A stretch of DNA of 64,000 nucleotides from Pseudomonas sp. (GTDB taxonomy: Bacteria; Pseudomonadota; Gammaproteobacteria; Pseudomonadales; Pseudomonadaceae), in contig NZ_JASLAW010000251.1 in the NCBI RefSeq assembly GCF_030147005.1, forward strand, positions 1-64,000, written 5' to 3'. The first letter of the stretch is position 1, and every line of letters begins with the position of its first letter. Both the position numbers and the translations under genes were made by a program. Positions 43,796 through 54,354 of the stretch are shown one piece after another. The notes under the pieces were generated by a model. The model saw only the letters and a program-made list of their open reading frames with translations, was not told the DNA's origin and searched no databases.

Positions 43796-44947
43796 TTAGC
43801 GCAAGAGGCCGACGATATCAGCGACGCTGCTCAATACGTCCTTGCCCAGCTGTTTGGAGCGCTCGCCCGACCAACCGGTTTGCGGATTGGGGGCGTCGTC
43901 GTTGTCCTTGAAGGGCATTTCCAGGGTCAGGGACAGGCAGTCATATTTCTCACCCACCGCGTTGCAGGCCAGGGTCATATTGGCTTCGCCGGGTAGATCG
44001 CGGGTGTAGCCGTGGGTGGTCTGGAAGTCACGGGTCAAGTGGCTCAAGTGGCTGCGGAAATGTTTTTCCAAGGCTTCGATACGCGGGCTGTAGCCGGGGT
44101 TGCCTTCGCAGGCGGCGGCGAAGACGTAAGGGATTTCTTCGTCGCCATGTATATCCAGGAACAGGTCGACGCCATATTTTTCCATCTGCTGCTGAACGAA
44201 CAGCACTTCCGGGCTGAGCTCCTCGCTGGCGCTCTGCCATGCGCGGTTGAGGTCCTGGCCCATGGCGTTGGTACGCAGGTGGCCATGGAACGCGCCGTCG
44301 GGGTTCATGTTCGGTACCAGGTACAGATCGGCCAACGCCAGGAGCTTTTTCAACTCGGCATCGCCGTCCTGCTGCAGGCGTTCGATGACGCCTTCCATAA
44401 ACCATTCGGCCATATGCTCGCCGGGATGCTGCTGGGCGATGATCCACACCTTGCGGCGACCTTCGCCGCCTTTACCACGGCGCAGCAGCTGGATATCGCG
44501 ACCCTCGACACTCTTACCGGTGGCCAATAGCTTGACGCCGGCGTACTTCAGAGCCTGCTCGATCAGCCAGTCATGACGTTCACGGCTATAGGGTTCGAAG
44601 TAGGCGAACCAGGCGTGTTTTTCCCGGGTCTGGAGGCTGATGTGCAGAATCTCGCCATCAAAGCGCGACGGCACGCGGAACCAATTGACATGGTCATAGG
44701 ACGCCACGGCGTTATAGCCGCTCCACGCATGCTTGTAAGACGACCGGCCCGCGTTGCTCAGGCGAAACGTGTGGGTGTGGCCCACATGCATGCCTTCGGC
44801 CTTGAAGTGAAACCACTGGTAGTGTTGGCTGCGAGTGTCGGGGTTGATCGCCAGCAACAGCTGGTACGCATCGCTGGCATCCAGAACCTGGATATTGCCG
44901 CTGTCGAAATCAGTGCTGATCTTGATGGAAGTCAAGGCCACGGTCAT
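43796..44947 (-). CDS. M14-family zinc carboxypeptidase
   Basis: A 383-residue cytosolic metallocarboxypeptidase of the M14 Nna1/AGBL-like branch. An N-terminal beta-sandwich (WFHFKAEGMHVGHTHTFRLSN) precedes the catalytic domain. Zinc ligands are His and Glu in AQQHPGEHMAEWF and the His in FLDIHGDEEIPYVF; the catalytic Glu is in SLTLEMPFKDN, and the substrate-binding ND/NR-type text NPDGAFHGHLRTNAMGQDLNR is intact. ATG at 44947 chosen; readings further upstream have no ribosome site. It may trim acidic or glutamate residues from peptides as relatives do; the natural substrate is unknown. Confidence 0.9.
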   Translation of the reverse strand: MTVALTSIKISTDFDSGNIQVLDASDAYQLLLAINPDTRSQHYQWFHFKAEGMHVGHTHTFRLSNAGRSSYKHAWSGYNAVASYDHVNWFRVPSRFDGEILHISLQTREKHAWFAYFEPYSRERHDWLIEQALKYAGVKLLATGKSVEGRDIQLLRRGKGGEGRRKVWIIAQQHPGEHMAEWFMEGVIERLQQDGDAELKKLLALADLYLVPNMNPDGAFHGHLRTNAMGQDLNRAWQSASEELSPEVLFVQQQMEKYGVDLFLDIHGDEEIPYVFAAACEGNPGYSPRIEALEKHFRSHLSHLTRDFQTTHGYTRDLPGEANMTLACNAVGEKYDCLSLTLEMPFKDNDDAPNPQTGWSGERSKQLGKDVLSSVADIVGLLR

Positions 44948-45219
44948 AGTCTGGCTGCCTGAATATGATGATGTGGCGGCTATCTTACACACGCGGCAGG
45001 CAATTTCTGGAAGCAAAATTGTTGCATGGGGGAGGGGGCGTCATCCGTGACGCCGCCGCAGCTTAGAATCTATGAGATTGATTCTCAAGTGCTAAATCGT
45101 GAAGATCCGGGCCAGAGCCTTGGTGCGGCTTTCTTTTCGCGATGGTCTTTTGCTACCATGCGCGCCATCAAGCAACACACAGTCTTCATTAGCCTGAAGC
45201 CATGCCAGGAAAAACTGGC

Positions 45220-45336
45220 AAAAAAAAGACCCGGCCAAAGAGCCGGGTCAAAAACCGTGATTAGCCTGATGAGGAGATATTCCAAGAGTCCGACCTAAGG
45301 TCTCTTGGTCTATCGACTGATCTCGCGATCAGCTGG
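45220..45336 (-). ncRNA. prrF: PrrF-type iron-responsive small RNA
   Basis: On the minus strand the segment reads CTGATCGCGAGATCAG near the 5' end, then GGAATATCTCCTCATCAGGC and CTAATCACGG in the conserved antisense core, then a GACCCGGC/GCCGGGTC terminator with eight T. This is the PrrF layout remembered from P. aeruginosa, where the RNA pairs with mRNAs for iron-rich proteins such as sodB and sdh and lowers their levels under iron starvation. A Fur box lies just upstream. The 5' end is placed about seven bases from the Fur box by analogy and is approximate; length would be about 117 bases. Confidence 0.88.
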
Positions 45337-45340
45337 GTCC

Positions 45341-45362
45341 AATAATAATCATTATCATTTGC
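45341..45362 (-). promoter_or_regulatory. Fur box of prrF
   Basis: AAATGATAATGATTATTATT on the minus strand matches the 19-base consensus GATAATGATAATCATTATC at most positions and overlaps the likely -10 region of prrF. Iron-loaded Fur would repress the RNA here. Confidence 0.82.
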
Positions 45363-45410
45363 AAGTCAAATGTTTTTATCCGCTCGATAGATTTTTTTCG
45401 CGCGCGTCCG

Positions 45411-45761
45411 TTATCCGTTTGCCTGAGCCTCTGGCGCTCGCAACGACCGCTCCACCATCGCTTTCGCCATATCGATCAAATACACCACCGAAAATGCCAG
45501 GTCACGTTGATTGCCCTGATGGCTGCTCGCCGACTCGTACGCGGTTGCCGCAGCACTGCGCAGCAGGTCTGAGGCATGCACCAGTGCTTCTTCATGGCTG
45601 ATGCCCGGCTTGATGGCGAACAAGGCCGCGTCTGCGGCCGGCCCAGACATATCTTCTTTCAAGTAATAGTCCAGCGCGCGCTGTGCGGCGCCGCTGCAGC
45701 GCATGTCATGCAGTTCAGTGTTTTCAGGTGTTTCAGGCAGGTGATGCGGGCTTGTCGTCAT
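45411..45761 (-). CDS. Small Pseudomonas-type protein (DUF6124/DUF3077-like)
   Basis: A 116-residue soluble protein rich in Ala and acidic residues. It reads MTTSPHHLPETPENTELHDM, then ALDYYLKEDMSGPAADAALFAIKPGISHEEALVHASDLLRSAAATAYE and ends with LIDMAKAMVERSLRAPE. Such short proteins occur in many copies in pseudomonads and are all of unknown function; I place it there by memory of the wording and give the family number with low confidence. It is divergent from the S24-type repressor and lies downstream of the prrF promoter. Confidence 0.72.
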   Translation of the reverse strand: MTTSPHHLPETPENTELHDMRCSGAAQRALDYYLKEDMSGPAADAALFAIKPGISHEEALVHASDLLRSAAATAYESASSHQGNQRDLAFSVVYLIDMAKAMVERSLRAPEAQANG

Positions 45762-45797
45762 AGGGGGCGATACTCTGTGTGGGTGTCGGAAACCTCG

Positions 45798-45826
45798 TAT
45801 CGATGATAGTACGTATCGTATTTATG
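45798..45826. promoter_or_regulatory. Candidate operator upstream of the S24-type repressor
   Basis: The AT-rich stretch contains GTATCGATGATAGTACGTATCGTAT, with TACGATAC-related inverted half-sites (GATAGTACGTATC is a near palindrome). It lies between the two divergent genes and is the natural place for autoregulation. Confidence 0.45.
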
Positions 45827-45890
45827 TCGTTTTATGGATTACTACAAACTGTTTATTGCCCCTGAAAATACGCAACGTATTGTCAGCCCC

Positions 45891-46526
45891 ATGGATAACT
45901 GGATAGCGTTGGTTCGAGCCAACATGAAAGACCGCAAGGTCACGCAGGAGGAACTGGCGGAGCGCCTGGGCATGTCCCAGGGCGGCGTAGGCCATTGGCT
46001 CAACAAGCGCCGCGTGCCGAGCCTCGCGGACATGAACCGGGTGCTGGCGGAGCTGGGGCTGGGCTACCTGGAGGTCGCGCTGGAGATTCGCGAGAGGGCG
46101 GACACACAGGCGGCACTGGAACACCACTACAACCCGTATTTCCGCTACCCGGTCAACGATTGGAACGGCGTGTGCGAGGTGCGCGAAGCACGCGCCAGCT
46201 ATGGGCCGGAACGCTTCGAAATGACGGATTACCATGCCCACGGTGATGCCTTCTGGCTGCCGGTGGTCGGCGACGCCATGACTGCGCCCAGTGGCCTGAG
46301 CATCAGCGCTGGCATGCTGATCCTGGTGGACCCGGCCATCGATGCGCAGCCCGGCAAGCTGGTGGTCGCGCAATGGCTCGACAACCCCCAGGCCACTTTT
46401 CGCCAGTTGCAGGCAGAAAGCGGCCAGCTTTACCTGGTGCCGCTCAATCCCACCTATCCCAAACTGCTGTTCACCGACGATTGCCGGATCCTGGGGGTTG
46501 TCGTGCAAGCCACGGCGAAGTTTTAG
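45891..46526 (+). CDS. XRE/S24 repressor-like protein without self-cleavage residues
   Basis: A 211-residue CI/PrtR-like regulator. The helix-turn-helix is VTQEELAERLGMSQGGVGHWLNKRR (residues 17-41) and the C-terminus has the S24 peptidase fold, ending LYLVPLNPTYPK and ILGVVV. The serine of the usual GDSM motif is Ala129 (VVGDAMTAPSG), and the lysine of TVKRL is Arg171 (ATFRQL), so RecA-stimulated self-cleavage should not occur. Start at 45891 gives the standard family N-terminus MDNWIALVRA; an in-frame ATG at 45834 would add 19 residues. GATAGTACGTATC and related boxes at about 45803-45825 may be its operator. It converges with liuD, overlapping by four bases. Confidence 0.82.
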   Translation: MDNWIALVRANMKDRKVTQEELAERLGMSQGGVGHWLNKRRVPSLADMNRVLAELGLGYLEVALEIRERADTQAALEHHYNPYFRYPVNDWNGVCEVREARASYGPERFEMTDYHAHGDAFWLPVVGDAMTAPSGLSISAGMLILVDPAIDAQPGKLVVAQWLDNPQATFRQLQAESGQLYLVPLNPTYPKLLFTDDCRILGVVVQATAKF

Positions 46527-48448
46527 TCCGGCGTTTCCAGCTCAACCAAGGCACTGCCTTCGGCGACCATCTCGCCTTCCTGGCAAAACAGTGCCTTGAC
46601 CACACCCGCCGCAGGCGCGCGGATGCTGTGCTCCATTTTCATCGCTTCAAGTACCACCAGCTGCGCACCGGCTTCGACGCGTTGACCGATGCTCACCAGC
46701 ACGCGCACGATGCTGCCGTTCATGGGCGCAGTGAGCCCGCCTTGAGGGGAATGGCCGGCCTCGGCCGCCGCAATCGGGTCGAACAGGCTGACCGCCTGCA
46801 TCTCGCCATCCCAGCGCAGATACACCGTGCCTTCATTGCGCACCGCCAAATGGGAGCGACGTACACCCTGATGTTCGACCACCAGTTGCTCGTCTGTAAG
46901 CCGCGACGATTGCCCGGCCAGCGTGACCAGCCGATCCTGGCCATTGCAGCTCAAATGCAGTGAGACCTGCGCCGGCAGCCCCGCGCGAAAGCCCTGGGTC
47001 GCTGCCCACGGCCCATTACCGGCCGGCAAGCTCTGCATAAAGGCCGAACCCGCCGCCTGCCAGAACTCGTCGGTCAATGCCCCGACCGCCGGTAGCAGTT
47101 GTTCCTGATAGCGCGGAATAAACCCGGTATCCAGCTCAGCCGCAGCAAAGGCCGGATGGCCAATGATGCGTCGCAGGAAGCCCAGGTTGGTCTTGAGCCC
47201 GCCCACGGCAAACTCGTCGAGCATACTCAGCAGCCGCAGTCGCGCCTGCTCACGGTCCTCGCCCCAGGCAATCAACTTGCCGAGCATCGGGTCGTAGAAG
47301 GGCGAAACGCTGTCCCCTTGTTCGACGCCGCTGTCCACGCGCCGACCCGGCCCAGGGTGGGGTTCGCGGTACAGCGCCAACCGTCCGGTGGCGGGCAGGA
47401 AATCATTGGCCGGGTCTTCGGCATACAACCGCACCTCAATCGCATGCCCCATCAGTGGTACCTGCGCCTGGGTGATCGGCAGTGCCTCGCCCTGGGCCAC
47501 ACGGATCTGCCAGGCCACCAGGTCGAGGCCGGTAATCGCCTCGGTGACCGGATGCTCCACTTGCAGACGGGTGTTCATCTCCATGAAGAAAAACTCGCCG
47601 CGTGCATCCAGCAGAAACTCCACCGTCCCCGCGCCCACATAGCCAATCGCCTGCGCCGCGCGTACGGCCGCTTCGCCCATGGCCCGGCGCTGCTCGGCAC
47701 TCAGCCCCGGCGCGGGGGCTTCTTCCACGACTTTCTGGTGCCGTCGCTGGATCGAACAATCGCGCTCATTGAGGTACAGGCAGTTGCCGTGTTGGTCGGC
47801 AAACACCTGGATTTCCACATGGCGCGGTTTGAGCAGGTATTTCTCGACCAGCATCTGCCCGTTGCCAAATGACGACAGGGCCTCACGCTGGGCGGAGGCC
47901 AGGGCCTCTGCCAGCTGGCTGACATCCTCGACCACCTTCATCCCCTTGCCGCCACCGCCGGCCGTGGCCTTGAGCAGCACGGGGTAACCGATGCTCTCGC
48001 AGGCATCGCGGAAGGTCTGCAGGTCCTGGGCTTCGCCGTGATAACCCGGCACCAGCGGCACGCCGGCGGTTTCCATCAACGTCTTGGCCGCCGATTTGCT
48101 GCCCATGGCGTCGATCGCCGAGGCGGGCGGGCCGAGGAAAATCAGGCCCGCTGCTTCGATGGCGCGTGCGAACCCGGCGTTTTCCGAGAGGAAGCCGTAG
48201 CCCGGATGAATCGCCTGGGCGCCGCTGGCGTGGGCGGCGGCAATCAGCTTGTCGATTTGCAGGTAACTGTCAGTGGCCTTGCTGCCGCCCAGGTCGACGC
48301 GAATATCCGCTTCGCGAGTATGCCGGGCATCGCGGTCGATCGCGCTGTGCACGGCCACGGTGGTCAACCCCATCGCCTTGGCGGTGCGCATGACCCGGCA
48401 GGCGATTTCGCCACGGTTGGCCACCAGCACGGTAGTGAGTGTGCTCAT
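46523..48448 (-). CDS. liuD: Methylcrotonyl-CoA carboxylase, biotin-containing alpha subunit
   Basis: A 641-residue biotin carboxylase/biotin carrier fusion that carboxylates 3-methylcrotonyl-CoA in leucine catabolism together with LiuB. The N-terminal ATP-grasp carboxylase reads VLVANRGEIACRVMRTAK, GGGGKGMKVV and RDCSIQRRHQKVVEEAP, and FMEMNTRLQVEHPVTE. The C-terminal carrier domain has the biotin lysine in EAMKMEH near residue 605. The start overlaps the liuC stop by four bases. Last gene of liuABCD. Confidence 0.96.
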   Translation of the reverse strand: MSTLTTVLVANRGEIACRVMRTAKAMGLTTVAVHSAIDRDARHTREADIRVDLGGSKATDSYLQIDKLIAAAHASGAQAIHPGYGFLSENAGFARAIEAAGLIFLGPPASAIDAMGSKSAAKTLMETAGVPLVPGYHGEAQDLQTFRDACESIGYPVLLKATAGGGGKGMKVVEDVSQLAEALASAQREALSSFGNGQMLVEKYLLKPRHVEIQVFADQHGNCLYLNERDCSIQRRHQKVVEEAPAPGLSAEQRRAMGEAAVRAAQAIGYVGAGTVEFLLDARGEFFFMEMNTRLQVEHPVTEAITGLDLVAWQIRVAQGEALPITQAQVPLMGHAIEVRLYAEDPANDFLPATGRLALYREPHPGPGRRVDSGVEQGDSVSPFYDPMLGKLIAWGEDREQARLRLLSMLDEFAVGGLKTNLGFLRRIIGHPAFAAAELDTGFIPRYQEQLLPAVGALTDEFWQAAGSAFMQSLPAGNGPWAATQGFRAGLPAQVSLHLSCNGQDRLVTLAGQSSRLTDEQLVVEHQGVRRSHLAVRNEGTVYLRWDGEMQAVSLFDPIAAAEAGHSPQGGLTAPMNGSIVRVLVSIGQRVEAGAQLVVLEAMKMEHSIRAPAAGVVKALFCQEGEMVAEGSALVELETPD

Positions 48449-49251
48449 GGGTGCGGCTCCTTGGATTGCCAGCTAGGCGTCCGTTTTTGCAGGAATGCGC
48501 GCAAGCCTTCCTGGCCCTCGGCACTCACTCGAATACGCGCGATGGCGTTTTCACAATAACGTCGCAGCGCCGGGGTGAGCGCGCCGTTACCCACTTCACG
48601 CAATAAGTCTTTGCTCGCGCGCATTGCCGCCGGGCTGTTTTGCAGCAGTGTGTCGACCCACTCATCCACCCGTTGATCCAAGGTGTCGGCCGGGTAGCTT
48701 TCGGCCAACAGGCCGATGTCCCGCGCACGCTGGCCGTCAAACCGCTCGGCCGTCAAGGCATAGCGACGGGCCGCGCGTTCACCGATGGCCTGCACCACGA
48801 ATGGGCTGATCACCGCCGGCGCCAGGCCGATGCGCACTTCCGACAGACAGAACTGCGCGTCATCCGCGCCAATCGCCATGTCGCAGCAACTGATCAAGCC
48901 CAGCGCGCCGCCGTAGGCTGCGCCTTGCACCACCGCCAACGTGGGGATTTTCAGTTTGGCCAGGTTGTACATCAGCTCGGCCAGTTCACGGGCATCGTCC
49001 AGATTGGTGTGGTAATCCAGCTCGGCCGACTGCTGCATCCAGGCCAGGTCCGCGCCGGCGCTGAAATGCTTGCCGCGCCCGCGCAGTACCAGAAAGCGCA
49101 GGGAAGGGTCGCCCTGTACATGGTCGAGGGCGATGATCAGTTCGCGGATCATCTGGGCGTTGAACGCGTTGTTCTTGGCTTCACGACTGAGCCACAGCGT
49201 GGCAAAGCCACGGCTGTCGATGACCAGTTCGAGGGTGTTGAAATCGCTCAT
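48445..49251 (-). CDS. liuC: 3-methylglutaconyl-CoA hydratase (crotonase)
   Basis: A 268-residue crotonase-family enzyme that hydrates 3-methylglutaconyl-CoA to HMG-CoA. Motifs are HFSAGADLAWMQQSAEL, AAYGGALGLISCCD and CLSEVRIGLAPAVISPFV. Its position between liuB (15 bases) and liuD (ATGA overlap) fixes the function. Confidence 0.94.
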   Translation of the reverse strand: MSDFNTLELVIDSRGFATLWLSREAKNNAFNAQMIRELIIALDHVQGDPSLRFLVLRGRGKHFSAGADLAWMQQSAELDYHTNLDDARELAELMYNLAKLKIPTLAVVQGAAYGGALGLISCCDMAIGADDAQFCLSEVRIGLAPAVISPFVVQAIGERAARRYALTAERFDGQRARDIGLLAESYPADTLDQRVDEWVDTLLQNSPAAMRASKDLLREVGNGALTPALRRYCENAIARIRVSAEGQEGLRAFLQKRTPSWQSKEPHP

Positions 49252-49266
49252 GGGGTACAGCTCCGA

Positions 49267-50874
<1,608 letters not shown>

Positions 50875-50886
50875 GAGCGCGTTCCT

Positions 50887-52050
50887 TCAGCGGGTTTCGT
50901 TGAACAGTTCGCGGCCGATCAACATCCGTCGAATCTCACTGGTGCCGGCCCCGATTTCGTACAGCTTGGCGTCACGCAACAGGCGCCCGGCGGGGAATTC
51001 ATTGATATAGCCGTTGCCGCCCAGAATCTGGATCGCATCGAGGGCCATTTGCGTGGCGCGCTCCGCGCTGTAGAGAATCACCCCGGCGGCATCCTTGCGC
51101 GTGGTTTCGCCGCGCTCGCAAGCCTGGGCCACCGCGTAGAGGTAGGCGCGGCTGGCATTGAGCTGGGTGTACATGTCGGCGACCTTGCCCTGGATCAGCT
51201 GGAATTCGCCGATGCTCTGGCCGAACTGCTTGCGGTCGTGGATGTAGGGCACGATCAGGTCCATACAGGCCTGCATGATTCCGGTGGGGCCGCCGGAAAG
51301 CACCACACGCTCGTAATCGAGGCCGCTCATCAGCACTTTGACGCCGCCGTTGAGCACGCCGAGGATATTTTCCTGCGGTACGTGCACATCGTCGAAAAAC
51401 AGCTCGCAGGTATTGGAACCGCGCATGCCCAGTTTGTCGAACTTGTTGCTGCGGCTGAAGCCTTGCCAGTCACGCTCGACGATAAAAGCGGTGATGCCGT
51501 GGGCACCTTTTTCCAGGTCGGTCTTGGCGTAGATCACGTAAGTGCTGGCGTCGGGGCCGTTGGTGATCCAGGTCTTGCTGCCGTTGAGCACATAAAAGTC
51601 ACCGCGCTTGTCGGCGCGCAGTTTCATCGAGACCACATCGGAACCGGCATTCGGCTCGCTCATGGCCAGGGCGCCGACATGCTCGCCGCTGATCAGCTTG
51701 GGCAGGTACTTGAGCTTTTGTTCGTGGCTGCCGTTGCGGTTGATCTGGTTGACGCACAGGTTGGAGTGGGCGCCGTAGGACAACGCCACCGAGGCCGAGC
51801 CACGGCTGATTTCTTCCATGCTCACCACGTGCGCCAAGTAACCCAGGCCCGCACCGCCGTATTCTTCCGGCACGGTGATGCCCAACAGGCCCATGTCGCC
51901 GAACTTGCGCCACAGGTCGGCGGGGAACAGGTTGTCGATGTCGATCTGCGCTGCGCGGGGTGCGATTTCCTTGGCCACGAAGGACTGCACCTGATCGCGC
52001 AGCATGTCGATGGTTTCACCAAGGGCGAAGTTCAGGGACGGGTAACTCAT
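50887..52050 (-). CDS. liuA: Isovaleryl-CoA dehydrogenase
   Basis: A 387-residue FAD-dependent acyl-CoA dehydrogenase that oxidises isovaleryl-CoA to 3-methylcrotonyl-CoA. ALAMSEPNAGSDVVSM and GSKTWITNGPDA are the FAD and substrate signatures. The catalytic Glu sits in LDYERVVLSGGPTGIM, the internal position used by isovaleryl-CoA dehydrogenases instead of the C-terminal one. It is the first gene of liuABCD; two LiuR-type operators lie upstream. Confidence 0.96.
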   Translation of the reverse strand: MSYPSLNFALGETIDMLRDQVQSFVAKEIAPRAAQIDIDNLFPADLWRKFGDMGLLGITVPEEYGGAGLGYLAHVVSMEEISRGSASVALSYGAHSNLCVNQINRNGSHEQKLKYLPKLISGEHVGALAMSEPNAGSDVVSMKLRADKRGDFYVLNGSKTWITNGPDASTYVIYAKTDLEKGAHGITAFIVERDWQGFSRSNKFDKLGMRGSNTCELFFDDVHVPQENILGVLNGGVKVLMSGLDYERVVLSGGPTGIMQACMDLIVPYIHDRKQFGQSIGEFQLIQGKVADMYTQLNASRAYLYAVAQACERGETTRKDAAGVILYSAERATQMALDAIQILGGNGYINEFPAGRLLRDAKLYEIGAGTSEIRRMLIGRELFNETR

Positions 52051-52112
52051 GGACAGGCACCTTAACGTGAGCTTTTGTTGTTGTGGTGTGATGCGCGAGG
52101 AGGGCGCTCACC

Positions 52113-52171
52113 TTTACGTTAACGTAAGCTTGCGTTACGGCGCTGTCAATCGTAGTTTACGTTTACGTCAA
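52113..52171. promoter_or_regulatory. Two LiuR-type operators between liuA and the acyl-CoA synthetase
   Basis: TTTACGTTAACGTAAG at 52113-52128 and TTTACGTTTACGTCAA at 52156-52171 are MerR-like palindromes in the divergent control region. Both resemble GGTTGACGTAAGCGTCAACC at 55851-55870 in front of liuR. They should allow LiuR to control both directions. Confidence 0.75.
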
Positions 52172-52198
52172 CCTACAAAAAAGACAACAGGGGTCGTT

Positions 52199-53830
52199 AT
52201 GGATCAACCGAACCTGAGCTACAGCCGTGGCTCCCAGGACAAGTCCTTGCTGGCCGAAACCATCGGCCAGGCCTTCGATCGAACGGTCGCGCTGTATCCC
52301 GACGGCGAAGCGTTAGTGGTGCGCCATCAGCAATGCCGCTATACCTGGCGGCAACTGGCCGAGGCGGTGCAGGTGCATGCCCGCGCGTTCATGGCCCTGG
52401 GCATGCAGGCGGGCGACCGCTTGGGCATTTGGGCGCCCAACTGTGCGCAGTGGTGCATCAGCCAGATCGCCAGCGCCAAGCTCGGGGTGATCCTGGTCAA
52501 TATCAACCCGGCCTACCGCAGCAGTGAATTGGAGTACGTACTCAAGCAATCCGGCTGCACGTGGCTGGTGTGCGCCGGTTCGTTCAAGACCTCCGATTAC
52601 CATGCCATGTTGCAGGCGCTCAAGCCCGACTTGCGCGCCATCGTCAGCCTCGATCCCAACCCGCCTGCGGGATTTCTGCCCTGGTCACAACTGTCGGCGT
52701 TGGCAGCGCTGGTCCCACTTGAGCAATTACAGGCTCGCCAAGCCAGCCTGCACTTCGACCAACCCGTCAATATCCAGTACACCTCCGGCACCACCGGCTT
52801 CCCCAAGGGCGCCACCCTCAGTCACCACAATATTCTCAATAACGGCTACATGGTCGGCCAAAGCCTTGGCCTGACTGCCCAGGACCGCCTGGTGATCCCG
52901 GTGCCGTTGTATCACTGCTTTGGCATGGTGATGGGCAACCTCGGCTGCATCACCCACGGCACCACCATGATCTACCCCAATGACGGCTTCGACCCGCTGC
53001 TCACGCTCACCGCCGTCGCCGAAGAGCGCGCCACGGGTTTGTACGGCGTGCCGACGATGTTTATTGCGCTGCTCGATCACCCACGCCTCGGCGAATTCGA
53101 GTTATCCAGCCTGCGTACCGGAATCATGGCCGGGTCGACCTGCCCGATCGAGGTGATGCGCCGGGTCATCGGCGAGCTGCACATGAGCGAAGTGCAGATA
53201 GCCTATGGCATGACCGAAACCAGCCCGGTTTCGTTGCAGACCGGCGCCGATGACGACCTGGAACGCCGCGTGACCACCGTAGGCCGCACCCAGCCGCAGT
53301 TGGAAAACAAGATTATCGACGGTAACGGCAACACGGTGCCGCGTGGTGAGATAGGCGAACTTTGCACGCGCGGTTACAGCGTGATGCTCGGCTACTGGAA
53401 CAACCCCGAGGGCACCCGCGATGCCATCGACGAGCAGGGCTGGATGCACACGGGCGACCTGGCGACCATGGACGAACACGGCTATGTGTGCATCGCCGGG
53501 CGTAACAAGGACATGATCATTCGCGGTGGCGAAAATGTGTATCCCAGGGAGCTTGAAGAGTTCTTCTTCACCCACCCCGCGGTGGCCGACGTGCAAGTCA
53601 TCGGCATTCCCGATGATCGCTATGGTGAAGAAATTGTCGCCTGGATCAAATTCCACCCCGGCCATGTGGCGAACGAGTTGGAGTTGCAAACCTGGTGCAA
53701 GGGCCGCATCGCCCACTTCAAGACGCCAAGGCACTTCAAGTTCGTGGACGCGTTTCCGATGACGGTGACGGGCAAGATCCAGAAATTCCGCATGCGCGAG
53801 ATTTCGATTGAAGAACTCAAGTCGCGCTGA
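52199..53830 (+). CDS. Acyl-CoA synthetase (AMP-forming) associated with liu genes
   Basis: A 543-residue AMP-binding enzyme. Core motifs are YTSGTTGFPKGATLSHHN, GMTETSPVSLQTGADDD, GWMHTGDLATMDEHGYVCIAGRNKDMI and the terminal Lys in MTVTGKIQKFRMRE. It probably activates short or branched acids such as isovalerate or methylated terpenoid acids for entry to the liu route, an inference from its place opposite liuA behind the same operators. AGGGG precedes the ATG at 52199. Confidence 0.92.
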   Translation: MDQPNLSYSRGSQDKSLLAETIGQAFDRTVALYPDGEALVVRHQQCRYTWRQLAEAVQVHARAFMALGMQAGDRLGIWAPNCAQWCISQIASAKLGVILVNINPAYRSSELEYVLKQSGCTWLVCAGSFKTSDYHAMLQALKPDLRAIVSLDPNPPAGFLPWSQLSALAALVPLEQLQARQASLHFDQPVNIQYTSGTTGFPKGATLSHHNILNNGYMVGQSLGLTAQDRLVIPVPLYHCFGMVMGNLGCITHGTTMIYPNDGFDPLLTLTAVAEERATGLYGVPTMFIALLDHPRLGEFELSSLRTGIMAGSTCPIEVMRRVIGELHMSEVQIAYGMTETSPVSLQTGADDDLERRVTTVGRTQPQLENKIIDGNGNTVPRGEIGELCTRGYSVMLGYWNNPEGTRDAIDEQGWMHTGDLATMDEHGYVCIAGRNKDMIIRGGENVYPRELEEFFFTHPAVADVQVIGIPDDRYGEEIVAWIKFHPGHVANELELQTWCKGRIAHFKTPRHFKFVDAFPMTVTGKIQKFRMREISIEELKSR

Positions 53831-53844
53831 CAACGCCAACCCAT

Positions 53845-53940
53845 ATGGGAGCTGGCTTGCCAGCGACGGCGGCGTCTCAGGCACAGATGGCCTGCCTGAC
53901 TGACCGCTATCGCAGTCAAGCCAGCGCCCACATTCAATGG
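53845..53940. repeat. REP-type palindrome pair
   Basis: GGGAGCTGGCTTGCCAGCGA and a later inverted copy GCAGTCAAGCCAGCGCCCACATT lie in opposite orientation within 95 bases between the acyl-CoA synthetase and the CrcY-like RNA. This is the layout of a REPIN doublet. Confidence 0.65.
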
Positions 53941-53973
53941 TGGAGTAACAGCCAATGGCCGAAACCCGGAAAG

Positions 53974-54346
53974 CACAAAGGGGACCCGAAGGTCCCCTTT
54001 AATTTGTCGTTGCGTGCTCTTTTTTTATTATTGAGGGGCGGTCTGTTGTTGTTTTTGGCAACCGTTACCCTTTACCGCTGTTTTGGCGACCCCCATCCGG
54101 GGCCAAGAGCAAACGTATTTTTTTGAACGCTAATCTGCTTCTTCGTAAACGATCCAACCAGTGGGTAGCTACCTGAGGTAGTTTTATTTTTCTCTACCGG
54201 TTGCGGGTTTCGGCATGCCGTACCCTGCAAAGCACATCTTCTTCAAAAAAATCTGTTAGCTGCGTCTCTGCCGTGTTGTTTTTGTTATGTCAGAGTCGTT
54301 TCGTCTTATTTTTATTAGGTTTGGCGCTTTTTATTCTTGTTATGCA
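53974..54346 (-). ncRNA. crcY: CrcZ/CrcY/CrcX-family Crc-antagonist small RNA
   Basis: Read on the minus strand, this region has at least five A-rich motifs of the AAnAAnAA type (AACAAGAATAAAAAG, AATAAAAATAAG, AACAAAAACAACA, AGAAAAATAAAAC, AACAACAACAGA), the Hfq/Crc-binding sites of CrcZ-like RNAs. A sigma-54 promoter lies at its 5' side and a hairpin at its 3' side, giving about 370 bases. It ends the repression of catabolic mRNAs by Hfq/Crc when preferred carbon is exhausted. It is next to the hydroxymethylglutaryl-CoA lyase gene, as remembered for P. putida crcY, so that symbol is preferred over crcZ or crcX. There is no convincing protein gene in this 670-base gap. Confidence 0.85.
53978..54001. 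terminator. Terminator hairpin of the CrcY-like RNA
   Basis: AAAGGGGACC and GGTCCCCTTT form a 10-bp stem around a CGAA/TTCG tetraloop. It serves the leftward RNA and could also stop the rightward acyl-CoA synthetase transcript. Confidence 0.85.
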
Positions 54347-54354
54347 ATAGACAT

